Shown here: in pieces, positions 1 through 7,412 of the stretch
How positions within the stretch are numbered: position 1 is the stretch's first letter
How the letters are laid out: each line of letters starts with the position of its first letter
Assembly (NCBI GenBank): GCA_003220435.1
Contig: QHSL01000063.1
Coordinates: forward strand, 1-64,000
Source: Candidatus Rokuibacteriota bacterium
GTDB lineage: Bacteria; Methylomirabilota; Methylomirabilia; Rokubacteriales; CSP1-6
DNA: 64,000 nucleotides
Direction of reading: 5' to 3'
Made by a program: the position numbers and the translations under genes
The notes under the pieces: generated by a model
Told to the model about the DNA's origin: nothing
The model's database searches: none
The model's input: only the letters and a program-made list of their open reading frames with translations

Positions 1-1
1 C

Positions 2-940
2 TTTCGCGACAAGGCCGGCGTGGGCGAGATGCGCGACAACTACTGGTTCTGGCGCGTAAGCGAGGGAGGCCAGACCGAGCCCTTCAAGTCGAAGGGCTCG
101 GCCATGCCGCCCTGGAAGGGCGAGCTGTCGGTTCAGGACCGCTGGGCGGTCATGGCCTATCAGCACACCTTCTCCGGCCATCAGGGCCCGCACGTGCCCT
201 CGGAGCATCCCGAGAGCGTCGCAGTCGGCCGCGACATCTTCATAATGGCCTGCGTGCCTTGCCACGGGGTCGAAGGCAAGGGTGACGGCACGGTCGCCGC
301 GACGCTGTCCCCGCGCCGCGCGCCCCAGCCGCGCGATCTGACCTCCCCAGAGTTCAAGTTCCGCTCGACGCCATCCGGGCAGTTGCCGGCGACGGCTGAT
401 CTGTTCCGGACGCTGACCGAAGGGGTCCGCGGCCCAGGCGGACTGATGACGCTCGGGCTTCGCGGGTACCGGATCATGCCGAGCTTCCGCCACATGCCCG
501 AGGCGCAGCGGCTCGAGGTCATCGAGTACGTGAAGAGCTTGAATCCGGCGTTCCGGGAGCGACGCGAGATCAAGATCGTGAGCGTTCCGGCGCCGCCGCC
601 GGTGACCCGCGAGCGCATCGCCCGAGGCCGAAAGCTCTACGCCGACGCGGACTGCCTGGCCTGCCACGGCGAGCGGGGCCTCGGCGACGGCCCGTCCGCC
701 CCAGGCCTGAAGGACCACCGAGAGCTGCCGATCGCTGCCGCGGATCTCACGCGCCCCGAGCGCTTCAAGAACGGTTCGCGGCCCGAAGACCTTTACCGGA
801 CACTGATGACGGGTTTGTCGGGAACACCGATGCCGTCGTATGGCGACTCGCTGGAGCCGGAGCAGTCGTGGGATCTCGTCTATTACGTCCTGTCGCTCTC
901 GAACGAGGGTCGGCGCAGGGCGGGTGGGGCGACCAACTGA
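2..940 (+). CDS. Multiheme cytochrome c, 5' end cut by window edge
   Basis: Partial gene open to the left edge; 312 residues are visible. It contains two complete cytochrome c domains, each with a CxxCH heme-binding motif (CVPCH encoded from base 251, CLACH from base 653), each followed by GxGDG and later a candidate distal Met in MPSF and MPSY. The first ~55 residues (AMPPWKGEL, then a WAVMAYQ helix) look like the end of a third cytochrome domain whose heme motif lies outside the window. Such proteins are periplasmic or membrane-attached electron carriers. A start codon inside the window (GTG at 20) would cut a domain in half, so the true start is upstream. The partner oxidase or reductase is not visible. 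Confidence 0.85.
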   Translation, partial: FRDKAGVGEMRDNYWFWRVSEGGQTEPFKSKGSAMPPWKGELSVQDRWAVMAYQHTFSGHQGPHVPSEHPESVAVGRDIFIMACVPCHGVEGKGDGTVAATLSPRRAPQPRDLTSPEFKFRSTPSGQLPATADLFRTLTEGVRGPGGLMTLGLRGYRIMPSFRHMPEAQRLEVIEYVKSLNPAFRERREIKIVSVPAPPPVTRERIARGRKLYADADCLACHGERGLGDGPSAPGLKDHRELPIAAADLTRPERFKNGSRPEDLYRTLMTGLSGTPMPSYGDSLEPEQSWDLVYYVLSLSNEGRRRAGGATN

Positions 941-964
941 CGCCGGGCGCTCGGCGCGAGGAGA

Positions 965-1318
965 ATGATGATGGTACGGATCCTGGGCGCAGTCGTGACA
1001 GGGGCGGTGATGTTAGCGGCCGTCGTGGTCGCCGACGAGGCTCCCATTTCGGGAACCGTCAAGGCGGTGGACCCGGCGAAACAGACCGTCACGCTGGAGG
1101 TGACCTCCAAGGGCAAGACCCGTCAGGTGGTGGTCTATCTCAAGCCCGGGGCCAGGGTCGTCAAATTCGTCAGGGCTGCTGAGCCGGGCAAGACCGGCTT
1201 CGTGGAGCAGCAGCTCGCCTTGACCGATGTCAAAGCGGGTTGGATCGTCAGCGTCGAGACCAAGCACGAAGGCGATAGGGAGGTGGCGGAGCTCGTGAAG
1301 GTCGTCCTCGAGCGATGA
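965..1318 (+). CDS. Small secreted protein of unknown function
   Basis: 117 residues beginning with three consecutive Met codons; GAGGAG at 958-963 best fits the third (971). A short basic N-terminus and a hydrophobic stretch ending AVVVADEA look like a Sec signal peptide. The mature part (PISGTVKAVDPAKQTVTLEV and onward) is beta-rich and resembles small periplasmic beta-barrel proteins that follow cytochromes, but I do not recognise a named family. It lies 24 bp after the cytochrome gene and may be co-transcribed with it. In-frame sequence after its stop encodes a SHOCT-like tail (separate entry). Confidence 0.6.
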   Translation: MMMVRILGAVVTGAVMLAAVVVADEAPISGTVKAVDPAKQTVTLEVTSKGKTRQVVVYLKPGARVVKFVRAAEPGKTGFVEQQLALTDVKAGWIVSVETKHEGDREVAELVKVVLER

Positions 1319-1381
1319 TGCACGCGCGGTCAGATCAATCGTGAAGAGTTCGAGGCGAAGAAGCGAGACCTCGTCGTCTGA
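1319..1381 (+). pseudogene. Remnant of a SHOCT-domain C-terminus
   Basis: Directly after the TGA of the preceding gene, in the same frame, the sequence reads GQINREEFEAKKRDLVV and then TGA. This matches the C-terminal half of the SHOCT motif (G-x-I-x-x-E-E-F-E-x-K-K-x-x-L), which normally ends short bacterial proteins. There is no start codon or upstream half, so it looks like a leftover from a deleted gene, or a tail cut off by a stop codon. Confidence 0.4.
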
Positions 1382-1390
1382 GGGATCGGG

Positions 1391-2212
1391 CTAGGCGCGC
1401 CCCGGATTCTCCGCGATGCACGCGAGCTGGCCGAGGACGCCCGTGACGGCCAGCTTTCGCGTCATCTTCAGGCGTTCCAGGCCTTCGCGGTAACGCTCCG
1501 GCCCGCGGGCGGCCTCGAACTCCGCGCGGTGCTCCTGATAGCCTTCGAGAATCCGAGTGTAGAAGCGCGCGGTGTAGGCCGAGGTCTCTTCACTCGACAG
1601 CAGCCGCAGACCGGCGGCCCCCACGGCCGCGACATAGCTCCGCGGGGTTTCCAGGCCGGCGAAGCGCCAGATGGTGCAGAAGCGCTGGCGTTGTTCCGCG
1701 GGCATAGGCCGGAGCTCCACGTGGTCGTAGAACGCCAGCCGGCCGCCGGGACGCAGCCACGCGGCGCAGCGTTTCAGCAGCTCTCCGCGGCGAGGGATGT
1801 GGCACCACGCGTCGAGGCCCAGAACGACATCGAACGCGCCGTGCGGCAGCTCGACGGCATGAATGCCGCCGAGACGAAACTCCACGAGATGACCGAGGCC
1901 TTCGTCACGCGCCCGGGCTATCGCCTGCGCATGGCCCACGGTCGAGATGTCGATGCCCACGACACGGCATCCGAGCTGCCGCGCCAGGTAGCAGGCCGGT
2001 CCCCCGCGCCCGCTGCCGATGTCCAGCACCTGCGTCCCGGCGGCGATCCCGGCTCGCTGAGCGAACACGCCGATCTCGCGTGGGGTCAGCAGACACTCCT
2101 GCCCGACGTCGTCGGCGCCGTGCGCGAGGGCCGCCGTGGACAGCCCGCTGCTCCACAGCGAATCGTAGAACTGGCCGACCGTCGCCTCGTCCACGCGATC
2201 GTTCTCGTTCAT
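1391..2212 (-). CDS. Class I SAM-dependent methyltransferase
   Basis: 273 residues. Motif I of the Rossmann-like SAM fold is clear (VLDIGSGRGGPACYLA, near residue 65), followed by the acidic strand end VVGIDIS that binds the ribose, and by FDVVLGLDAWCHIP. The protein therefore transfers a methyl group from SAM to a small molecule; the substrate is unknown. The layout resembles the UbiE / cyclopropane-synthase-like Methyltransf_11/25 group. It is transcribed alone, convergent with the small secreted gene. No strong Shine-Dalgarno is visible before the ATG at 2212. Confidence 0.85.
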   Translation of the reverse strand: MNENDRVDEATVGQFYDSLWSSGLSTAALAHGADDVGQECLLTPREIGVFAQRAGIAAGTQVLDIGSGRGGPACYLARQLGCRVVGIDISTVGHAQAIARARDEGLGHLVEFRLGGIHAVELPHGAFDVVLGLDAWCHIPRRGELLKRCAAWLRPGGRLAFYDHVELRPMPAEQRQRFCTIWRFAGLETPRSYVAAVGAAGLRLLSSEETSAYTARFYTRILEGYQEHRAEFEAARGPERYREGLERLKMTRKLAVTGVLGQLACIAENPGRA

Positions 2213-2615
2213 GACGCTTTCGGTGCCACGGGCGCCCGGTGCGATCGTCCCATCACGCGGCGACTACGAGGGCCAGAGATCAAGGTCAGCGCGCCGCCGC
2301 GACGCACGCGCGATAGTCGGCCACGAGAACCGTGAGCCAGATGCCACCGCCCGGTCGATCATACCGCCGGCGATCGGCCCACGTCGGCGGATACGGTCCG
2401 AGACCAGGCTGGAGATGCTCGACGAGGAGGCGCGGCAGCGGGGGAGTCTCTAGGCACGGTGACGCGCGCTGACTCGAGGCGTCGCGATAGGATGTAGCGA
2501 TGGACGACTGCTGCGCGATCTCCGACATTCCCACCGGTCAGCGGCGGGTACGTCGTCGGACGCGGCGGCCGGTGGCAGGCGCGAACACCTCGACCGCCAC
2601 GCGAGAGAGGATTCG
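2213..2615. other. 403-bp intergenic region
   Basis: Gap between the divergent methyltransferase and thioesterase genes. No tRNA, obvious small RNA or long conserved ORF. It presumably holds promoters for both flanking genes. A short start-like ORF at 2500 is described separately. Confidence 0.5.
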
Positions 2616-2643
2616 ATGGGCCAGCCGGCCACGCTGCAGCTGA
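2500..2643 (+). pseudogene. Possible N-terminal remnant of a cation transporter
   Basis: ATG at 2500 begins MDDCCAISDIPTGQRRV, then turns into Arg-rich sequence that runs out of frame into the thioesterase gene and stops at 2643. The double Cys followed by xxQRRV resembles the extreme N-terminus of some bacterial CDF-like cation transporters, just before their first membrane helix, but no helix follows here. It could be a decayed start or chance. Confidence 0.25.
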
Positions 2644-3053
2644 AGGTGCGCCACTACGAGCTCGATCCGTACGGCCACGTCAATCACGCGCACTACGTCC
2701 ACTACTTCGAGGCCGCGCGAATCGAGGCGCTGGAGGCGCTCGGCCTGTCGCTACCGGAGATGCGCCGGCAGGGCTATCTGATCTTCGCGGTCGAGCTCAA
2801 CGTGAAGTATCTGGCGCCCGCTCGTGCCGGCGACACGCTGGAGATCGCCACGTCGATCCGCGAGATCCGTGGCGCGCGGTCGATCTGGATCCAGGAGATC
2901 CGCGAAGCGACCAGCCGCCGGCTGCTCGTGACCGCGGTGGTCACCGGGGCCTTCGCGACTGAGGATGGCCGGCCCGCCCGCGCGCCTGAGAGCTTCCGCG
3001 AGAAGCTCTCGGCGATTCACGTTCCCGACCGGGCGACCGCCCAGGGCCAGTAG
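2616..3053 (+). CDS. Acyl-CoA thioesterase, 4HBT/YbgC hotdog family
   Basis: 145 residues, usual length for a single hotdog domain. The N-terminal signature YELDPYGHVNHAHYVHYFEAAR contains the Asp used for thioester hydrolysis in 4-hydroxybenzoyl-CoA thioesterases and the family's NHxxY stretch. The later FAVELNVKYLAPARAGD is the typical central strand region. It should hydrolyse an acyl-CoA or aryl-CoA in the cytoplasm. GAGAGGA lies at good spacing before the ATG. Transcribed alone, convergent with the PhyH-type gene. Confidence 0.88.
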   Translation: MGQPATLQLKVRHYELDPYGHVNHAHYVHYFEAARIEALEALGLSLPEMRRQGYLIFAVELNVKYLAPARAGDTLEIATSIREIRGARSIWIQEIREATSRRLLVTAVVTGAFATEDGRPARAPESFREKLSAIHVPDRATAQGQ

Positions 3054-3066
3054 GGGAGCGATGACC

Positions 3067-3810
3067 TCACGCGGCCCCGAGCGCCGCGCGAACCGCGTCG
3101 TACTCGAGCCAAAGATCGCCAAGGCAGTCGTGCCATCGCTCGCGGTGCCCCTCGCGTTGCAGGCGGTAATAGATGACGCGCCGGACATTCGGCGACGTGT
3201 TGCCGCCGATGTTGTGGCTGAGCATGTAGTGGGCGAGCAGGAGGTCGCCAGCGCGGCCGATCACCTGCTCCGACGCTCCGTGAGGGATGTCCGGCAGGCC
3301 GCGTGAGGTCCGCAGCGCCTCCGATCCCCGTTCCCTGAAGAGCACCTCCTGCGCACGATGCGTGCCCGGCCACACCCAGAGGTTGCCGGCGTTCTCGACG
3401 GTCTGATCGGTGAGCATCAGGCCCGCCAGCATCGTGAAGGTGCCGGGCCGCCCGTCGTCTTCCGTTGGCGTGACGCCGTCGATGTGACCGCGTCCGGGCC
3501 GGTGGGGATACGGAGGGATGTTCAACGCCACTTGCGCCTGTCGCGGCATCGTCAGTCGGCCGGGACGAATGAGCTGCTCAGCCACGTCGAAGGCCGCGCC
3601 GTCGAGCAGGAGCCCGAGCAGCGGATGACCCGGCGACAACGCCGGCCAGTAGAAGTGATGACCGCAATGGCCGTCGGGAGGCGGCGTGGCCGCGATGAGA
3701 TCGTCGACGACACGCATAGCGGCATCGATCTCACCCCGTGAGAGTACGGAGCGAACCACGATGTAGCCGCGCTCGGCGAATTCACGCTTGTTCGCGTCGG
3801 TCAAAATCAT
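3067..3810 (-). CDS. Phytanoyl-CoA dioxygenase (PhyH) family protein
   Basis: 247 residues starting MILTDANKREFAERGYIVV, the usual N-terminus of this Fe(II)/2-oxoglutarate oxygenase family. The HxD iron ligands lie in GHIDGVT and the distal His in LLAHYMLSHNIGGN; an Arg for 2-oxoglutarate follows (VRRVIYYRL). The family hydroxylates acyl-CoAs or other small molecules; the substrate is unknown. Upstream in-frame sequence is open for another 300 codons but is a shadow of the opposite gene. The ATG has no Shine-Dalgarno, but TAGACT sits 7 nt upstream (see promoter entry). Confidence 0.87.
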   Translation of the reverse strand: MILTDANKREFAERGYIVVRSVLSRGEIDAAMRVVDDLIAATPPPDGHCGHHFYWPALSPGHPLLGLLLDGAAFDVAEQLIRPGRLTMPRQAQVALNIPPYPHRPGRGHIDGVTPTEDDGRPGTFTMLAGLMLTDQTVENAGNLWVWPGTHRAQEVLFRERGSEALRTSRGLPDIPHGASEQVIGRAGDLLLAHYMLSHNIGGNTSPNVRRVIYYRLQREGHRERWHDCLGDLWLEYDAVRAALGAA

Positions 3811-3817
3811 CCACGCC

Positions 3818-3823
3818 AGTCTA
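3818..3823 (-). promoter_or_regulatory. Candidate -10 box for leaderless PhyH gene
   Basis: On the minus strand TAGACT is followed by GGCGTGG and then the ATG at 3810. A transcript starting about 7 nt after this box would begin at the start codon. No convincing -35 is visible. Confidence 0.4.
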
Positions 3824-3861
3824 GCGCCCGGGTCAACGGCCTGATACTGTCGCTGAGCCAC

Positions 3862-3924
3862 GTAGTGCGCGCCGCAGGGCCGTCGCGGGGCTGGGGCCCC
3901 GCCGGCCGAGGCGCGGCTATAAAT
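3862..3924 (+). repeat. Dispersed 5'-UTR repeat, copy A
   Basis: Runs from GTAGTGCGCGCCGCAG through the core GTCGCGGGGCTGGGGCCCC to CGAGGCGCGGCTATAAAT, directly abutting the ATG of the LLM gene at 3925. Copies B, C and D (23684-23808, 25857-25912, 39376-39432) carry the same sequence on the other strand, each upstream of a minus-strand gene, so orientation relative to the downstream gene is constant. The core GGGGCTGGGGCCCCGCCGGCC can fold into GC-rich hairpins. Confidence 0.85.
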
Positions 3925-4734
3925 ATGAAGACCGATCTGCTCCTGATCCCGATGAGCGCGCGGTATCGCGACATGCGCGCCGCCGCCGTGGCCGCCGAGG
4001 AATCGGGGTTCGACGGCCTGTGGACCTGGGACCATCTGCGCGATCCCGACACGGACTCGGGTCCCGGCGTGCCCGAGGCGTGGACGGTCCTGACCGCGCT
4101 CGCCGAGGCGACGCGGAGAATCATGCTCGGCCCGCTCGTGCTCAACGTGGCGAACCGCCATCCCGGCGTGCTCGCGAACATGGCCGCGACGCTCCAGGCC
4201 ATCTCGGGCGGGCGGCTGCTCCTCGGGCTCGGCGCCGGCGGAAACCGCCGGACGCCCTACGCGGCCGAGCAACAGGCGATCGGGCAGAGCGTGGAGCGCG
4301 ACGAGGTGCGCGCCCGGCGCGTTGTCGAAGCGATCGAGCTCATGCGACGGTTGTGGTCGGGGCACGCGGGCTTCCTGCGGCCCGACCCGCCCCCGCCGAT
4401 CATCGTCGGTGGGTTCGGCCCGAGGATGGCGGCGATCGCGGGGCGGCACGGCGATGGCTTCAACACGCAGGCGATGCACCCGCGCCTGGCCGATCTCGCC
4501 AAGGTCACGCGCGATGAGCACACGGCGGCGGGGCGCGACGCCTCGCCGTTCCTGCTCACCGTGTTTGCCGGGCTCGACGAGCGCTGGCTCGTGCCCGACT
4601 CGCGCCAGCGCCAGTCGCTCGAGCGCGTCGGCGTCGAGCGCTTGATCCTGCTCGTCGAGCCGCCCTTCGATGCGCAGGAGATCCAGCGCTGCGGCCGCCT
4701 GCTCGGCGCCGCGAGGAGCGGGCAAACGAGCTGA
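3925..4734 (+). CDS. LLM class flavin/F420-dependent oxidoreductase
   Basis: 269 residues, at the short end for luciferase-like TIM-barrel enzymes. The N-terminus MKTDLLLIPMSARY is strand 1, followed by AAEESGFDGLWTWDHL, the family's first helix-strand unit. GGRLLLGLGAGGNRR and PPPIIVGGFGPRMAAIAGRHGDG are the conserved cofactor-region motifs. Substrate unknown. I use ATG 3925 because the preceding 20 in-frame codons are repeat copy A; no Shine-Dalgarno separates the repeat from the ATG. The gene ends 9 bp before the convergent amidohydrolase. Confidence 0.85.
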   Translation: MKTDLLLIPMSARYRDMRAAAVAAEESGFDGLWTWDHLRDPDTDSGPGVPEAWTVLTALAEATRRIMLGPLVLNVANRHPGVLANMAATLQAISGGRLLLGLGAGGNRRTPYAAEQQAIGQSVERDEVRARRVVEAIELMRRLWSGHAGFLRPDPPPPIIVGGFGPRMAAIAGRHGDGFNTQAMHPRLADLAKVTRDEHTAAGRDASPFLLTVFAGLDERWLVPDSRQRQSLERVGVERLILLVEPPFDAQEIQRCGRLLGAARSGQTS

Positions 4735-4743
4735 GGCCGTGCG

Positions 4744-5961
4744 CTAGCCCCGACCGCTCCACGGCGTCGATGTCAGGCGCAGGAAGCGCGTCGCGTTCTC
4801 CCACATCAGCTTCTGCGTCGTCGACTCGCCCAGCTCGCGCCGCCACGCGATCACCGTGTCGGCGTGATCGGGGAAGATGGTCTCTGGGTGCGGATAGTCC
4901 GACGCGAACATGAAGACGTGATCGCCGATCAGATCGATCGCGCCCTTGGTCAGCGCGACGCCCTCGGAGAAGTCGATACTGCAAAAAACGCGGCCCATCT
5001 GCGCGTACTCGACGGGCGTGTGCTTGAGCGTGGGTGGCACCGAGCCCCGCACGTAGTCGATCTGGCGGGTCAGCCGCACGAGCCAGTGCGGCAGCCACCC
5101 GTGGCCGCTCTCGAGCGTGCCGATACGCAGGCGGGGATAGCGGTCGAGCATGCCGCTCATCAGCAGGAACGAAATGAATCGCTGCCCTCCCCACGTCTGG
5201 CCCGCACAGCGCCCCATCGCGGGGTTGTCCCACACGTCGCGATAGCCGGGGAAGTACGGCGTCTCGATGGTGAACGCGTGGTACATGATCGGCAGATCGG
5301 CCTCGTCGGCCGCCGCCCAGATGGGCTCGAGGTCCGGCAGATCGATTGGCATCCCCTCGGGCAGCAGGGGCCAGACCGCGGCCACCCAGTCTTCGCCGGC
5401 GTGCTGCTCGATCATCCTGGCGCTCCAGGCCGGGTCCGTACCGAGCGCCATGACCATGCTCTTGAGGCGACGGGAATCGGCCGCGCAGTACTCCGCCATG
5501 TAGCGGTGGTAGGCGCGGTAGAGGCCCTGCGCCAGGTGCGGCGCCAGCGCCGGCGCGCCGTACGCCCACGGCCCGGGGATGATGAAGTCGATGTCGCGGC
5601 CCTCGAGGTCCATGTCGCGCAGACGGCCGCGGGCGTTGTCCTCCGCGACGCGCGACGTGATCGGCTGGCGCGTGACCATCTGCGTGCGCCCCGACAGAAA
5701 GCCGCGGTCGGCGCCCTGCTCCGGCGCGGGGCTGGGCCGCGAGCCGGCCGCTCGCTGCAGGCGCACGGGCTTGATCGAGAGGATCGACGACTCGCCGACG
5801 TCCTCGGCGTCGCCGTGCCCCATGACCGTCTTGACGGTGCGGCGATAGGGCGCGAGCTCCTCGATCCGATCCCGGAATTCCTTGTCCGCGTAGCGCAGCA
5901 GGACGTCGAGCGACGGGTTCACGTGGGTGTCGCTGTCGATCACCCGAAATCCGGCCCTCAT
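4744..5961 (-). CDS. Amidohydrolase family protein (ACMSD-like)
   Basis: 405 residues of the metal-dependent TIM-barrel amidohydrolase 2 family, which includes ACMSD and related decarboxylases and hydrolases. The first metal motif is VIDSDTHVNP near the N-terminus, a middle His lies in LPIMYHAFTIE, and the final Asp in FASDYPHPE. The WENATRFLRL ending is typical. The start ATG overlaps the stop of the FAH-family gene by 4 bp (ATGA), so the two are translationally coupled and probably act on successive intermediates of one ring-cleavage pathway. Paralogous to the genes at 7413, 20798 and 38240. Confidence 0.88.
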   Translation of the reverse strand: MRAGFRVIDSDTHVNPSLDVLLRYADKEFRDRIEELAPYRRTVKTVMGHGDAEDVGESSILSIKPVRLQRAAGSRPSPAPEQGADRGFLSGRTQMVTRQPITSRVAEDNARGRLRDMDLEGRDIDFIIPGPWAYGAPALAPHLAQGLYRAYHRYMAEYCAADSRRLKSMVMALGTDPAWSARMIEQHAGEDWVAAVWPLLPEGMPIDLPDLEPIWAAADEADLPIMYHAFTIETPYFPGYRDVWDNPAMGRCAGQTWGGQRFISFLLMSGMLDRYPRLRIGTLESGHGWLPHWLVRLTRQIDYVRGSVPPTLKHTPVEYAQMGRVFCSIDFSEGVALTKGAIDLIGDHVFMFASDYPHPETIFPDHADTVIAWRRELGESTTQKLMWENATRFLRLTSTPWSGRG

Positions 5962-6896
5962 CGGACGCTCGGGGGCCGGTTGCGTCGTACGGCCTCGGGA
6001 TGGGTGGAGTCGGTGCCCATGTAAATGCCTTTCTCCCACGTGCGCTTGAGCGGGTCGCGGACGTTCAGCCGCATGCGACCGATCCCGTGGATCTCGAAGT
6101 CGACGACCTCGCCGTCCTGCAAGGGCCCCAGCCCCTCGTGGTTCGTGCCGCACGCGATCAGGTCGCCCGAGTTGAGCGTCATGATCGTCGTCGCGAACTC
6201 GACGAGCTCCGGCACCAGGTGCTCCATGTCATCGGTGTTGTAGTTGTGGCGGAGCTGGCCGTCGACCCAGAACTGCACGTGGACGTCGTTGGGGTTCGGG
6301 ATCTCGTCGATCGTGGCGATGCACGGGCCGATCGGCGCGAACGTGTCGAACGACTTGCCGAGCCAGCTGCCGGCCTTCCACGTCCGCCGGCCCTCGCCGC
6401 GCGCCGAGACGTCGATCATGCCGGTGTAGCCGAAGACGGCGGTGCGCCAGTTGTCGCGCTTGACCGCCTTCGCGGGGCCCTTGATGACGAGCGCCAGCTC
6501 GGCCTCGTGCATGAAGATCCACGGCTCGGTGAACTCCGGCAGCACGATCGTGTCGCCCGGGCCGACGACCGCGTCGGAGCTCTTCAAGAACATGTTGAGC
6601 GGCCGGGCCTCGAGCGCGCCGTGCTCCCAGTAGTTGGCGATGCAGGCCAGGATCTTGCCGGGCCGCGGCAGCGGCGGGCGCAGCTGGGTGTCGGATGCCG
6701 GGATCGCCCGACCCTCGCGGGCCAAACGCTCGAGCGCCGGCCGCAGCCGGTCGAAGCCGTCGATGATCCCGGTCATCGTCGTCTGCGGCGTGACGCCCGC
6801 GGGCACCGCGTCGGCGACGGGGACCACGCCGCGATCGGTGAGCACTCCCGGGAGCACGGTCTGGCTTCCCCTGGTCTGAAACAGAACGAGCTTCAC
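5958..6896 (-). CDS. Fumarylacetoacetate hydrolase (FAH) family protein
   Basis: 312 residues. The C-terminal FAH fold begins around residue 80 (GKILACIANYWEH). The metal-binding Glu pair is in FMHEAELALVIKG, with FGYTGMIDVSARG and LNSGDLIACGTNHEGLG as further family motifs. Members hydrolyse C-C bonds, hydrate or decarboxylate dicarbonyl ring-fission products. First gene of a two-gene operon with the amidohydrolase. A -35/-10 pair lies 30-60 bp upstream and GAGGTCCTCCTTGCC around 6898-6912 supplies an AAGGAGG Shine-Dalgarno. Confidence 0.9.
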   Translation of the reverse strand: MKLVLFQTRGSQTVLPGVLTDRGVVPVADAVPAGVTPQTTMTGIIDGFDRLRPALERLAREGRAIPASDTQLRPPLPRPGKILACIANYWEHGALEARPLNMFLKSSDAVVGPGDTIVLPEFTEPWIFMHEAELALVIKGPAKAVKRDNWRTAVFGYTGMIDVSARGEGRRTWKAGSWLGKSFDTFAPIGPCIATIDEIPNPNDVHVQFWVDGQLRHNYNTDDMEHLVPELVEFATTIMTLNSGDLIACGTNHEGLGPLQDGEVVDFEIHGIGRMRLNVRDPLKRTWEKGIYMGTDSTHPEAVRRNRPPSVR

Positions 6897-6928
6897 GAGG
6901 TCCTCCTTGCCGTTGGATCGTGCGGTCT

Positions 6929-6957
6929 GAAATAGCGCCCCGATTCCCGGGTGTCAA
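6929..6957 (-). promoter_or_regulatory. Candidate sigma70 promoter of FAH-amidohydrolase operon
   Basis: Minus strand: perfect -35 TTGACA (plus 6957-6952), 17-nt spacer, then TATTTC as a weak -10 (plus 6934-6929). It reads into the FAH gene with a leader of about 25 nt. The other half of this 148-bp divergent spacer should hold the promoter of the plus-strand VOC operon, which I could not pin down. Confidence 0.45.
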
Positions 6958-7044
6958 GTGCCAAGCGTTTGCGTGTAGACTTGGCCCGGCGAGCGGCGTA
7001 TACCCAGGCGAGGCAAGGTCGGCGCAACCGAGGGGGGCGGAGCG

Positions 7045-7401
7045 ATGATCCAGGCCACCGGGATCGACCATCTCGTACTTCACGTCACGGACGTCCAGCG
7101 TGCCAAGAAGTTCTACACCGAAATTCTAGGGATGAAGGTCTACCGGGAGAACGACCGGCAGGTGTTCCTGCACGCCGGCCAGCAGGGGGTGGCCCTGTTC
7201 AAGAAGCAGGGTGAGACCCCCCTGACGACCGGCAATGACCTCAACCATCTCGCCTTGAACGTCGCGACCGGCACCTACGAGGCGCTCAAGACTGGTCTGG
7301 AGCAGCACGGGGTGACCGTGAGCGGCCGCCCCGGCGAGGATCGCTGCATCTATTTTCAAGACCCTGACGGGCATCGCCTTCAGCTGATGGTCCGCTCGTA
7401 A
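7045..7401 (+). CDS. VOC family protein (glyoxalase/extradiol dioxygenase fold)
   Basis: 118 residues, a single vicinal-oxygen-chelate domain made of two beta-alpha-beta-beta-beta units. Candidate metal ligands are His in TGIDHLVLHV, His in DLNHLALNV and Glu- or Gln-type positions near VALF and HRLQLM; the last strand has Gln where Glu is usual, so metal binding is uncertain. DPDGHRLQL is the typical ending. Strong Shine-Dalgarno (GGGGGGCGGAG). It begins an operon with an amidohydrolase and a second VOC protein. Confidence 0.85.
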   Translation: MIQATGIDHLVLHVTDVQRAKKFYTEILGMKVYRENDRQVFLHAGQQGVALFKKQGETPLTTGNDLNHLALNVATGTYEALKTGLEQHGVTVSGRPGEDRCIYFQDPDGHRLQLMVRS

Positions 7402-7412
7402 AGGAGGAGCGC

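Noticed and set aside
3917-3923. TATAAAT at the end of repeat copy A as a -10 promoter
   Set aside because: It touches the ATG, so a transcript would begin inside the gene; the same sequence in copy B lies before a normal Shine-Dalgarno, so it is better seen as part of the repeat.
3811-4725. N-terminal extension of the PhyH protein
   Set aside because: The extra 300 codons are antisense to a clear LLM gene and include repeat copy A.
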